Assembly: GCF_016892705.1 (NCBI RefSeq)
Contig: NZ_JAFEMB010000003.1
Span: forward strand, 62,001-126,000
DNA length: 64,000 bases
Direction of reading: 5' to 3'
Source of the DNA: Microvirga pudoricolor
Lineage (GTDB): Bacteria > Pseudomonadota > Alphaproteobacteria > Rhizobiales > Beijerinckiaceae
Part shown: positions 50,339 through 60,800 of the stretch, in pieces
Layout of the letters: the number at the start of each line of letters is the position of its first letter
How positions within the stretch are numbered: position 1 is the stretch's first letter
Program-made: the position numbers and the translations under genes
The notes under the pieces: generated by a model
What the model was told of the DNA's origin: nothing
Database searches by the model: none
What the model saw: the letters and a program-made list of their open reading frames with translations, nothing else

Positions 50339-50367
50339 TTGTCATGATTCCGTCATAACGCTGTCAT
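50339..50367 (+). promoter_or_regulatory. Pho box: three tandem PhoB half-sites upstream of ugpB
   Basis: TTGTCAT-GATT-CCGTCAT-AACG-CTGTCAT: three 7-mers at exact 11-bp spacing, the PhoB-binding pattern (CTGTCAT-N4-CTGTCA type). It ends 69 nt before the ugpB start, in a suitable place to activate a promoter. It predicts induction by phosphate starvation. Confidence 0.85.
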
Positions 50368-50436
50368 CCGCCTTTCGCAGAGGGATGGCCAGAACGACAA
50401 GAACGTCCCGGACGGGACGCATGGGAGAGACAAGAG

Positions 50437-51744
50437 ATGACCAACCGCGCATTTCTCGCCGCCCTGGCCCTTGGCCTCGCGACGAGCACTTCGGCTTTTG
50501 CACAGACCGAGATCCAGTGGTGGCACGCCATGACGGGCGCCAACAACGACGTCGTGAACCGGCTGGCGGAAGAGTTCAACAACTCGCAGAAGGATTACAA
50601 GGTCGTTCCCACCTATAAGGGACAATACGCCGATACCCTGAATGCCGGCATCGCGGCCTTCCGGGCCGGTGGCGCCCCGCACATCCTGCAGGTCTTCGAG
50701 GTCGGCACCGCCACCATGATGGGCGCCAAGGGCGCCGTGAAGCCTGTGGCGGAGCTGATGAAGGAAGCCGGCGAGACGTTCGACCCGAAGGCCTACCTGC
50801 CCGCCATCACGGGCTATTACTCCACGGCCAAGGGCGAGATGCTGTCCTTCCCGTTCAACTCCTCCTCGATGGTCATGTGGGTCAACAAGGACGAGCTGAA
50901 GAAGGCGGGCGTCAACGAGATCCCGAAGACTTGGCCGGAAGTGTTCGAGGCCGCCAAGAAGCTCAAGGCTGCCGGCCACAACACCTGCGGCTTCTCCAAC
51001 GCCTGGGCTCCCTGGGCGAATGTCGAGCAGCTCTCGGCCTGGCACAACGTGCCCATGGCCACCAAGGCCAACGGCCTCGACGGCTTCGACACGGAGATGA
51101 AGTTCAATTCTCCGTTCCACGTGAAGCACCTGCAGAACCTCGTGGACCTGCAGAAGGACAAGACCTACGACTATTCGGGTCGCGACAGCCGCTCGGAGGG
51201 CCGGTTCACCTCGGGCGAATGCGCGATCTTCCTGACCTCGTCGGGCTTCTACGGCAACGTGAAGGCCAACGCGAAGTTCGATTGGGCCAATGCGCCGATG
51301 CCGTACTATCCGGACGTCCAGGGCGCCCCGCAGAATTCCATCATCGGCGGCGCTTCGCTGTGGGTCATGGGCGGCAAGAAGGCTGACGAGTACAAGGGCG
51401 TGGCCAAGTTCTTCACCTTCCTGTCCGATACGGACCGTCAGGCGAGGCTGCACCAGGAATCGGGCTACCTCCCGATCACCAAGGCGGCCTACGAGAAGAC
51501 CAAGGCCTCGGGCTTCTATGACAAGAACCCCGCCCTCCAGACGGCGCTGATCGAGCTCACCAACAAGGAGCCGACCGAGAACTCCCGCGGCCTGCGCTTC
51601 GGCAACATGGTGCAGATCCGCGACGTGGTCTCCGAGGAGATCGAGGCTGCTCTCGCCGGTCAGAAGTCCGCCAAGGACGCGCTCGACAACGCGGTGGGCC
51701 GCTCGAACCAGATCCTGCGTCAGTTCGAGCGCACCGTCCGCTAA
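50437..51744 (+). CDS. ugpB: Glycerol-3-phosphate ABC transporter binding protein
   Basis: A 435-residue periplasmic binding protein. Residues 1-23 are a signal peptide ending TSAFA; the mature protein starts QTEIQWWHAMTGANNDVVNRL and has FRAGGAPHILQVFEVGTATMM (about residues 71-91), a UgpB hallmark, and SGECAIFLTSSGFYGNVK near 262. Length is normal for UgpB. It is first in the order B-A-E-C behind a Pho box. It delivers sn-glycerol-3-phosphate or glycerophosphodiesters to the membrane complex as a phosphate source. The gap to ugpA carries a stable hairpin. Confidence 0.95.
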   Translation: MTNRAFLAALALGLATSTSAFAQTEIQWWHAMTGANNDVVNRLAEEFNNSQKDYKVVPTYKGQYADTLNAGIAAFRAGGAPHILQVFEVGTATMMGAKGAVKPVAELMKEAGETFDPKAYLPAITGYYSTAKGEMLSFPFNSSSMVMWVNKDELKKAGVNEIPKTWPEVFEAAKKLKAAGHNTCGFSNAWAPWANVEQLSAWHNVPMATKANGLDGFDTEMKFNSPFHVKHLQNLVDLQKDKTYDYSGRDSRSEGRFTSGECAIFLTSSGFYGNVKANAKFDWANAPMPYYPDVQGAPQNSIIGGASLWVMGGKKADEYKGVAKFFTFLSDTDRQARLHQESGYLPITKAAYEKTKASGFYDKNPALQTALIELTNKEPTENSRGLRFGNMVQIRDVVSEEIEAALAGQKSAKDALDNAVGRSNQILRQFERTVR

Positions 51745-51769
51745 GCCAGACGCTCATAAAACATCTTGT

Positions 51770-51798
51770 CATCCCGGGCAGCCAAGCTGTCCGGGATG
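51770..51798 (+). terminator. Hairpin between ugpB and ugpA
   Basis: CATCCCGGGCAG / CTGTCCGGGATG pair over 12 positions with one G-T wobble around a 5-base loop. No T run follows, so it more likely protects the ugpB mRNA 3' end or causes partial stopping. It also resembles the small CATCCCGG...CCGGGATG repeats of this group. Confidence 0.55.
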
Positions 51799-51868
51799 AT
51801 CTTATGGACGAACCTCGCAGACCGGATGTTACCGTCATCTGCCCCATCCTCCGACCGTTGTGACTGCG

Positions 51869-52750
51869 ATGGAAAAACGAGCTCATTTTTCAGGCTGGAC
51901 ACTGCCACTTCTGCTGATTGTTCCGCAGATGGCCATCACCCTCATCTTCTTCTACTGGCCGGCCTCCCAGGCCATCTGGCAATCGTTCCTGCGGGAGGAC
52001 GCGTTCGGCCTCTCGTCGGAGTTCGTCGGAATCGAGAACTACGTGGTCCTGTTCGAGCAGCCCGAATATTACCGGGCCATGGTCACGACCGTGATCTTCT
52101 CGACGCTGGTGGCCTTCTTCTCGCTGTCGGTCGCGCTCCTCCTGGCGAGCCAAGCCGACAAGAACCTGCGCGGCGGCCATGCCTTCAAGACCCTGCTGAT
52201 CTGGCCCTACGCGGTCGCTCCCGCCATCGCGGGCGTGCTGTGGCTCTTCATGTTCCACCCGACGCTGGGCACGCTCGGCCGGCCGATCAACGCCCTCGGG
52301 TTCAACTGGAACCCGATGCTGAACGGGACCGACGCCATGATCCTGCTGGTGCTCTCCGCCACCTGGAAGCACGTCAGCTACAATTTCCTGTTCTTCCTCG
52401 CGGGCTTGCAGGCCATTCCGAAGAGCGTGATCGAGGCAGGCGCCATCGACGGCGCGGGGCCCATGCGCCGCTTCTGGACCATCATCTTCCCGCTTCTGTC
52501 GCCCACGACATTCTTCCTGCTGGTCGTCACCATCGTGTATGTGTTCTTCGAGACGTTCGGCATCATCGATGCCGTGACCGGCGGCGGACCCGCCGGGTCG
52601 ACGACGACCCTCGTCTACAAGGTTTTCGCGGACGGCCGCTCCGGCGGCGATCTGGGCTTGTCGGCCGCCCAGTCGGTGATCCTCATGATCATCGTGATCG
52701 CGCTCACGGCGATCCAGTTCCGCTATGTCGAACGCAGGGTGCAGTACTGA
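51869..52750 (+). CDS. ugpA: Glycerol-3-phosphate ABC transporter permease UgpA
   Basis: A 293-residue inner-membrane protein with six helices, matching UgpA length. [27 protein letters not shown] is at the N-terminus, and the EAA coupling loop reads [24 protein letters not shown] (about residues 190-213). [20 protein letters not shown] (about 235-254) is typical of the family. ATG 51869 is preferred; an in-frame GTG at 51860 would add three residues. Its stop overlaps the ugpE start by one base. Confidence 0.95.
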   Translation: MEKRAHFSGWTLPLLLIVPQMAITLIFFYWPASQAIWQSFLREDAFGLSSEFVGIENYVVLFEQPEYYRAMVTTVIFSTLVAFFSLSVALLLASQADKNLRGGHAFKTLLIWPYAVAPAIAGVLWLFMFHPTLGTLGRPINALGFNWNPMLNGTDAMILLVLSATWKHVSYNFLFFLAGLQAIPKSVIEAGAIDGAGPMRRFWTIIFPLLSPTTFFLLVVTIVYVFFETFGIIDAVTGGGPAGSTTTLVYKVFADGRSGGDLGLSAAQSVILMIIVIALTAIQFRYVERRVQY

Positions 52751-53595
52751 TGGTCGAGAATCGCCCTTTTAGAACCTTCATGGCTTATCTGACGCTGATC
52801 GTCGGCGTCGTGGTGGTGGCCTTCCCGGTCTATCTCGCCATCATGGCGTCGACCTTCGACACCGCCACCATCATCAACGGCAATATGCCGCTGACCCCCG
52901 GCGATCAGGCGCCCGAGAACTATACGCGGGCCCTGTTCTACGGCGGCAAGCTCGCCCGCGAGCCCGTCTCCATGATGATGGTCAATTCCATGATCATGGC
53001 GCTCGGCATCGCCTTCGGGAAGATCCTGATCTCGATCCTGTCCGCCTATGCGGTGGTCTATTTCAAGTTCCCATTCCGCAAAACGGCCTTCTGGGTGATC
53101 TTCATCACCCTGATGCTGCCCGTCGAAGTGCGAATCTACCCGACCTACAAGATCGTGGCGGATCTGGGTCTCCTCGACACCTATACGGGCCTCATCATGC
53201 CGCTGATCGCGTCCGCCACCGGCACGCTCCTGTTCCGCCAGTTCTTCATGACGGTGCCGGACGAGCTGCTGGAGGCGTCGAAGATCGATGGCGCCGGTCC
53301 TTTCCGGTTCTTCAAGGACACGCTGCTGCCGCTGTCGATCACCACCATCGCGGCCCTGTTCGTCATTCAGTTCATCTACGGCTGGAACCAGTATCTCTGG
53401 CCGTTGCTGATCACGACCCAGAGCTCGATGCAGACCATCGTCATCGGCATCAAGAAGATGATCACCACCACGGACGCGCTGACCGAATGGCAGATCGCCA
53501 TGACGACGGCCGTGCTGGCCATGGTGCCGCCGGTCCTCGTGGTGATCTTCATGCAGCGGCTCTTCGTGAAGGGCCTGGTGGAAACCGAAAAGTAA
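52750..53595 (+). CDS. ugpE: Glycerol-3-phosphate ABC transporter permease UgpE
   Basis: A 281-residue six-helix membrane protein, exactly the usual UgpE length. It has LTPGDQAPENYTRALFYGGKL in the periplasmic loop, PVEVRIYPTYKIVADLGLLDTYTGL (about residues 117-141), and the EAA loop EASKIDGAGPFRFFKDTLLPLS (about 176-197). TGATG overlap with ugpA indicates coupled translation. It forms the translocation pore with UgpA. A 118-bp gap separates it from ugpC. Confidence 0.96.
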   Translation: MVENRPFRTFMAYLTLIVGVVVVAFPVYLAIMASTFDTATIINGNMPLTPGDQAPENYTRALFYGGKLAREPVSMMMVNSMIMALGIAFGKILISILSAYAVVYFKFPFRKTAFWVIFITLMLPVEVRIYPTYKIVADLGLLDTYTGLIMPLIASATGTLLFRQFFMTVPDELLEASKIDGAGPFRFFKDTLLPLSITTIAALFVIQFIYGWNQYLWPLLITTQSSMQTIVIGIKKMITTTDALTEWQIAMTTAVLAMVPPVLVVIFMQRLFVKGLVETEK

Positions 53596-53713
53596 TCGAA
53601 ACGGGCGCGGCCTCCGCATCTGCTGGAGCGCCGCGTCGGAACCATAACGACAATGGGTCCCTGGATCCGCGACCTGAGCGCGCCGGGACCCGAGGAATTG
53701 AGGAGTTGGGGCA

Positions 53714-54790
<1,077 letters not shown>

Positions 54791-54791
54791 C

Positions 54792-54817
54792 GCGTGACGG
54801 GACGTCTCCCGTCACGC
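54792..54817 (+). terminator. Hairpin after ugpC
   Basis: A perfect 11-bp stem GCGTGACGGGA / TCCCGTCACGC with a 4-base loop one base after the ugpC stop. There is no T tract, so it may be a 3'-end stabiliser or a Rho-independent terminator of low efficiency before the methyltransferase gene. Confidence 0.5.
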
Positions 54818-54837
54818 AAGCCTTTGGCTCGGCGCGC

Positions 54838-55509
54838 ATGAGCGCGTTCGACGATCCCGAGGCGGTCGCCCGCTACGCCGAGAACCCACCTCGGCTCGTG
54901 CCGGGCTTTGCCGCCCTGCAGCGGATGGCGTTGGTCCTGATCGCCGAGCGGGCGCCGGAAGACGCCAGAATCCTGGTGCTCGGGGCCGGCGGCGGACTCG
55001 AGCTCAAGGCTTTCGCGGACGCACAGGCGCGATGGCATTTCGACGGAATCGACCCCTCCGCCGAAATGCTCAAGCTGGCTGAAAAGACCCTAGGCCCTCA
55101 CGCCCTGCGGGTCTGCCTGCACCAGGGCCTCGTCGATGTGGCGCCGGAGGGTCCCTACGACGCGGCCACCTGCCTTCTGACCCTGCATTTCATGCCCGCC
55201 CAGGAGCGCTTGCGCGCCCTGCGGGAGATCCGGCGACGGCTCAAGCCCGGCGCCCCCTTCGTCGCGGCCCATCACAGCATTTCGCTCGATCCCGAGGAGC
55301 GCCGGCAATGGCTCTCGCGCTTCGCGGCCTTCGCGGAGGCCTCGGGCGTCGAGCCGGAGAGGGCGCGCCAGGCGGGCACGGGCATCGGAGAGGGGCTTCC
55401 CATCCTGACCCCCGCCCACGACGAGGCGCTCCTCCGCGAGGCGGGCTTTCGCGACGTCAGCCTCTTTTATGCCGCCTTCACGTTCCGGGGTTGGGTGGCT
55501 TACGGGTAG
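54838..55509 (+). CDS. Class I SAM-dependent methyltransferase
   Basis: A 223-residue methyltransferase. Motif I is ILVLGAGGGLELKAFA (about residues 46-61), the acidic ribose contact is in FDGIDPSAEML (about 70-80) and the post-motif LLTLHFMPAQERLRALREIRRRLKPGAPFVAAHHS spans about 113-148 (quoted as pattern). Length and style fit small-molecule methyltransferases. The frame is open upstream inside ugpC, but ATG 54838 gives the natural N-terminus. It lies 47 nt after ugpC and might be induced with the transporter. The methyl acceptor is unknown. Confidence 0.85.
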   Translation: MSAFDDPEAVARYAENPPRLVPGFAALQRMALVLIAERAPEDARILVLGAGGGLELKAFADAQARWHFDGIDPSAEMLKLAEKTLGPHALRVCLHQGLVDVAPEGPYDAATCLLTLHFMPAQERLRALREIRRRLKPGAPFVAAHHSISLDPEERRQWLSRFAAFAEASGVEPERARQAGTGIGEGLPILTPAHDEALLREAGFRDVSLFYAAFTFRGWVAYG

Positions 55510-55638
55510 GCCCTCGACCCGGCTCATCCCCGGTTCTTCGAAGCGGCATCGAAAGGGCGTCGGTCTCCCAGGCCTCATCTCGGTTGCGCCCGTTCCGTCC
55601 CGTCGTTATCCCTGGGGATCGAAGCAGGGGTGATTGCC

Positions 55639-57270
55639 ATGACGGTGAAGGTCGACGGGGCGAAGCTGAGGATCCGGGACGTGGTGCGCGTGGCACGCCC
55701 ATCCCCGGCCGGCCGGTTCGAGAAGGCCGTCCTGCACCCGGAAGCCCGCGAGCGCATCGCGGCGACGCGAGCCTATATCGACCGCACCTGGATGCATGAC
55801 GACGCGCCGCTCATGTACGCCTTCAACACGGGCGTCGGCCTGTTCAAGGATCAGCGCGTTCTCATCAGCGACATGGCGGCCTACCAGAGAAAGACCGTCT
55901 ATGCCCACGCGACGGGCGTCGGCGAGCCCTTTTCGGAGGACGTGACGCGGGCCATGATGCTGCTCCGCGCCAACGCCTTCGCGTCGAACTATTCCGGGCC
56001 CCGCGTCGAGCTGGTGGAGCGGCTGATCGCCTTTCTCAATGCGGGCCTGCACCCCGTCATCCCCCAGAAGGGCTCGGTCGGGGCCTCCGGCGACCTCGCG
56101 CCGCTGGCCCACATGGCGGGCGCGGTCTGCGGCTTCGAGGAGGCCGAGATGGTCTATAGGGGCCGCCGCCTGCCCGCCCGCGAGGCCATCGCCAAGGCGG
56201 GGTTCGACCCGGATTTCGAGCTCGGCGCCAAAGACGCGTCGGCTCTCATCAACGGCTCCACCACGTCGCTGGCGCTCGGCGCTCTCGCGACGTCGGATGC
56301 GCGGCGTCTGCTGAAGCAGGCCGATATCGCCATGTGCCTGTCGCTCGAGGCCATGCGCGGGGAGCTGGCGGCCTTCGATCCCCGCGTCCACCGGGCGCGT
56401 CCCCATCCGGGCCAGGCCAAGGTCGCCCGCAACCTCCTGCGAATCCTGGAGGGCTCGAAGCGCTGCTCGCAAGGAGCCCGCGATGTGGTGTTTCCGGACG
56501 AGCCGCGCCAGCCCGGCACGCCCGCGAGCCCCCGCGTCCAGGACGTCTATTCGCTGCGCTGCACCCCGCAGGTTCACGGCCCGGCCGTGGAAGCGGTGGA
56601 GTACGTGGAGCGGATCATCGGCACGGAGATCAACTCCGCCACCGACAACCCGCTCATTTTCGACGACGGGGAGGGCGGCTACGTGTCGATCTCCGGCGGC
56701 CATTTCCACGGCCAGTATGTGGCCCAGGCCATGGACGTGCTCGCCCTCGCCCTGGCGGATCTGGGCGCCATCTCGGAGCGGCGCCTGGCCCGCCTCATCG
56801 ATCCCACCATGTCCTACGGCCTGCCGCGCAACCTGCTCGCCGGCAAGCGCGGCCTCAATACCGGGTTTGCCACCGTGCAGTGCTCCATGTCGGCCCTCGT
56901 CATGGAGAACCGGGGCCTCGCGACGCCGGGCTCGGTGGATTCCATTCCGGGCAAGTCCAACGCCGAGGACCACGTGTCAAACTCCACCTGGTGCGGCCGC
57001 AAGGCGCGCACCATCGTGGAGAACGTCGAGCAGATCGTGGCGGGCGAGCTCCTGATGACCGCGCAGGCCCTCACGCTCGTCGATCCCGTCGCGAAGGACT
57101 TTCCTCTCGGCAAGGGAAGCCGCGCGGCTCTGGACGCGATCCGCGAGGTCATCCCCCCCGCGCTTGATGGCGACCGCTGGTATGCGACCGAGATGCGCCA
57201 GGCGCTGGAGCTCGTGCGGTCCGGGGCCGTGGTCGCGGCCGTGGAGGATGCGGTCGGCGGATTGGAATAG
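55639..57270 (+). CDS. Histidine ammonia-lyase-like aromatic amino acid lyase
   Basis: A 543-residue MIO enzyme. The Ala149-Ser150-Gly151 triad in GSVGASGDLAPLAHMA forms the MIO cofactor. HAL-type specificity residues are present: His in VYAHATGVGEPF (about 90) and Glu in KSNAEDHVSNST (about 450). The catalytic loop reads MYAFNTGVG (Tyr60) instead of the usual YGVNTGFG, two substitutions. It is some 30 residues longer than common HutH, and no hutU/I/G genes are here. It may deaminate histidine or a related amino acid for a non-utilisation purpose. GTG at 55630 is an alternative start. Confidence 0.88.
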   Translation: MTVKVDGAKLRIRDVVRVARPSPAGRFEKAVLHPEARERIAATRAYIDRTWMHDDAPLMYAFNTGVGLFKDQRVLISDMAAYQRKTVYAHATGVGEPFSEDVTRAMMLLRANAFASNYSGPRVELVERLIAFLNAGLHPVIPQKGSVGASGDLAPLAHMAGAVCGFEEAEMVYRGRRLPAREAIAKAGFDPDFELGAKDASALINGSTTSLALGALATSDARRLLKQADIAMCLSLEAMRGELAAFDPRVHRARPHPGQAKVARNLLRILEGSKRCSQGARDVVFPDEPRQPGTPASPRVQDVYSLRCTPQVHGPAVEAVEYVERIIGTEINSATDNPLIFDDGEGGYVSISGGHFHGQYVAQAMDVLALALADLGAISERRLARLIDPTMSYGLPRNLLAGKRGLNTGFATVQCSMSALVMENRGLATPGSVDSIPGKSNAEDHVSNSTWCGRKARTIVENVEQIVAGELLMTAQALTLVDPVAKDFPLGKGSRAALDAIREVIPPALDGDRWYATEMRQALELVRSGAVVAAVEDAVGGLE

Positions 57271-57274
57271 GCCC

Positions 57275-57793
57275 ATGGCGGGCGTTGTCGTCCAGCGCGT
57301 CCGACACGAGGACGGTCCTGAGCTCGTGACCGCCAATCTCGCGAGCATCAATCTGCACGAGCCGTTCGTCTATCCGTTTCACGACCTTGTCGGCTTCCTG
57401 GCCTATCTGTCCCGCTGCGACGGCGAGCGCTCCCTCGGCTATGTCGCGCGGGACCTCGCGGGCGGCCATGTCGTCGGCGTGATCAACATTAACGAGATCG
57501 TGCGCGGCGTCTTCCAGAGCGCGTATCTGGGCTATTACGGCATGGCCGGCATGACGGGACGCGGCCTCATGCGCGAGGCGGTCGGCCTCGTGATCGCCCG
57601 AGCCTTCAGCGAGCACGGGCTGCACCGCCTGGAAGCCAACATTCAACCCGAGAATGAGCCGTCGCGCGCCCTGGCCCGATCCCTGGGCTTCCGGCAGGAG
57701 GGCTACTCGCCGCGCTATCTCAAGATCGGCGGCGCGTGGCGGGATCATGAGCGCTGGGCGATCCTGTCGGAGGACTGGCAGGCACCGGAGTGA
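57275..57793 (+). CDS. GNAT family acetyltransferase, RimJ/RimL-like
   Basis: A 172-residue acetyltransferase. The acetyl-CoA segment is YYGMAGMTGRGLMREAVGLVIARAF (about residues 88-112; the Q/R-x-x-G-x-G/A form here is GMTGRGL), and the C-terminus HRLEANIQPENEPSRALARSLGFRQEGYSPRYLKI is the RimJ/RimL-type pattern (quoted in part). ATG 57275 is four bases after the ammonia-lyase stop, so the two genes are co-transcribed. It may N-acetylate a small amine or a ribosomal protein; not decided. Confidence 0.88.
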   Translation: MAGVVVQRVRHEDGPELVTANLASINLHEPFVYPFHDLVGFLAYLSRCDGERSLGYVARDLAGGHVVGVININEIVRGVFQSAYLGYYGMAGMTGRGLMREAVGLVIARAFSEHGLHRLEANIQPENEPSRALARSLGFRQEGYSPRYLKIGGAWRDHERWAILSEDWQAPE

Positions 57794-57811
57794 AGCGACG
57801 GCCCACCGGGA

Positions 57812-57835
57812 AAGGGCTGCCCGGAGGCAGCCCTT
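57812..57835. terminator. Terminator hairpin between convergent GNAT and RTX genes
   Basis: A perfect 10-bp stem AAGGGCTGCC / GGCAGCCCTT with a 4-base loop. Short pyrimidine runs follow on both strands (CTTCTCG and TTTCCCG), so it can serve both genes. Confidence 0.65.
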
Positions 57836-57853
57836 CTCGATGTTCGAACGTGC

Positions 57854-60800
57854 CTAGATGATCAGGAAGTCCCGGTGCGTGAGGTCGACCGCCTTGTTGA
57901 GCTTGGCGATCTGCACGAAGCCACCGTCCTTCGAACCGTTGCTGTCGTAGTAGATGGCCTTCTTGTCCCGGTCATAGATCACGTGATGCTTGTTGGACGT
58001 GGCTTCCGGCCCGATGTGGAACTCGGCCTTCTTGAGCCCACCCTTCCCGCCGAGGGCCTTGAAGACCGTTTTCGACAGTTCGATCGTGTCGTCCACAGTC
58101 GAGAAGCCTTTGATCGTATCGACGTTCTTGGGGCCGGCCTTGGTGTCGAAGATGAACGCATCCTTGCCCGCACCGCCCATCAGCATATCATTGCCCTTCT
58201 TGCCGTAGAGCCTGTCGTGACCGCTGCTGCCGTAGAGCTTGTCGCCGCCGCCGCCACCCAGCAGCATGGTATCGCGGCCGCCGGCCCAGGCGACGCCGCC
58301 CTTGTTCGTGCCGACATAGGCCACGGCGTAGGTTTGGACCGGGGGCGTGGGTGTCGTCGGCGTCGTGGTCGTGCCCCCCGGACTGGTTCCCGTACCGGTT
58401 CCTGTGCCGGTACCGGTTCCCGTCCCCGTGCCGGTTCCTGTGCCCGTGCCGGGATCTGTCCCAGTGCCGGTGCCAGGATCTGTCCCGGGGCCGACATAAT
58501 GGATTTTCTCCACGTGCTCGAACCCGGCCGTCGTCTTCAGGCTCGTATAGACGACGTCGTAACCGCCATCCGCCGTCTCGACAATCCGGTCGTTCTCATT
58601 GTCGATGTAGTACGTGTCGTTTCCGGCGCCGCCGATCAGGCTGTCGGCGCCCTTGCCGCCGTCGAGCTTGTCGGCGCCGTCTCCGCCCGTCAGGGTGTTG
58701 TCGAGGTCGTTGCCGGTGAACGTGACGGCCTCGAAGCCTGACGTGGTGAGCCTCTCGATCGATGCGTGAGAGACAAGCGAGAAGCTGCTGAGCTGCGTGA
58801 CGATGGTGTCGATGCCCGACGTATCGATGGTCAGATCGCTCAGACTGTCGACATAATAGAGATCGTCTCCCTTGCCGCCCCTCAGCACGTCGTCTCCGCC
58901 GCCGCCATCCAGACGGTCGGCGCCGTCACTTCCCGTGATGATGTTGGCGTGACGGTTGCCGGTCAACGTGACACCGGAGCTTCCAACCTCGGCCATCAGG
59001 TTCTCGACATTTTCAAAGGCCGCGATGCTGAAGCCGCCTTTGGCGATGACCGTATCGCTCCCGCCGCCATTGGCGGCTTCCTCGACGATATCGCCCGCCT
59101 GCACGTGATAGGTATCGTTGCCCCTGCCTCCCGTCAGCGTGTCGTTCCCGAGACCGCCGTCCAGGGTGTTGTCCGCATCGCTGCCCCAGATCTGATCATC
59201 ATATTTCGAGCCGATCACGTTTTCGATGGTGACTGTTTCAAGCTCGTCCTCCGGGCGATAGTAAAGGTCGCCTTCCGCATCGCCTCCCTTGCCCTGGCCA
59301 TCGGAGAGGTCGACCTTCACGAATGAGCGTGAATCCGCATAGCTGACCGTGTCGATGCCGGCACCGCCGATCATCGTATCGGCGCCGGCACCGCCATTGA
59401 GGATGTCGTTGCCATCGCCGCCGCTCAGAAAGTCCTTGCCCTCATAGGCCTCGAAGTAATCGTGCCCGTCGCCTCCAAGAAGCCGATTGTCGTTCTTGTC
59501 TCCATGCAGGCTGTCATTGCCCCAGGAGCCTTGAACTTCCTGGATGTTCTTGAACGTGTCGCCTGCGGCGTAGCCCTTGTTCAGAGCCATGTTGAAGAGC
59601 GCGACCGTGACGCCCTCGCTCGCCGGCGCGTCCGCGTAGGAGACGATGTTCCAGCCCGCGCCGCCGTCGAGGAGATCGGCTCCGGCGCCGCCGTGAAGAA
59701 CGTCGTTGCCGGGTGCTCCCAGGATCTTGTCGTCGCCGTCTCCCCCTTTGAGGGTGTCGTCGAGCGCTGTCCCCAGCAGTTGATCCGCCGCGGATGTGCC
59801 TTCCTTGTTGATGCCGGCCGTGCGGGTGTCGAAAATGTGCGTGTAGACGTCGGAGGTGCCGGAATCACCGCTCTGGAACGTCACGGTGTACCGGCCGTCT
59901 CCCATGCCGACGACCTGCGGCGCCTTCATGGGATGGTCACCGGACGCGACCGGCAGCGCGGTGGCCGGTTGAACGATCTGCCCTGAATCGCCGATCACGG
60001 CCGTATAGGCATTCACGCCGATATAAGTGCCAGACGGGCTCAATCCATCGGTGAAGCCGACCACGAAGCTTGCGTCGTCGAGCCTGGAAACCGAGATCTC
60101 GTCGAGACGAGGCAGCCCCGAGACGGATGCGGTGTGAAGAACCTTGGGAGGCAGGACGGTCGTGCCGTCGGGCCGATAGATGCCGTAATACACATGACTG
60201 GCGCCATCGGTGAACACGACCGCGAAGTTCCCCGTGGACAGCGGCGTCATTTTCGCTGTGGCGGACCCCATGAGATTGGGTGCGACGACCACATCCGCAC
60301 GAGTCGTCTCGCCCTGATAATCGGCAAACCCCAGCTTGAGCTGAAAAGTGTTGGCACCCGATGAAACCAGTTTCGTATGGACGACGCGCTCGCCGCCGAG
60401 ATCCAGTTCCGAACGTGCGAGGCTCTCGGTCACTTTCGTGACTTGGGCGGACTCGTTGGGAAAGGAATGGTCGAAGATCTTGCCCGTTGGCTTCCAGGAG
60501 CCGAACAAGGGCAGCTCCCAGGCTTCGGCCTTGACGACGAATGAGCCATCGCGCGCATGAAGACTCTTCAAGGATGAATCAGCGGCGGTGGGGTGGTGTT
60601 GGAGTTCCTTTCCGGTGGCGTCGAATACGCTAACGAACGTTCGGACACTTTCCCGGTAAATCGTATTCTCTTTGTACTTCGACGTCGCCCCGATCGCGAA
60701 CTGCCCATTGGGCTGTCCATTAGCGTCGTCGAGAGCGATCACGTCGAAGGCGATGATGTCCTGGTAAATTTCTGACTGACTGCTTCTGCTAATGTCCAAC

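Noticed and set aside
58381-58490. CRISPR-like short direct repeats
   Set aside because: The units have no spacers, are only 6-12 bases, are in frame within the RTX gene and encode Gly-Thr, so this is coding low complexity.
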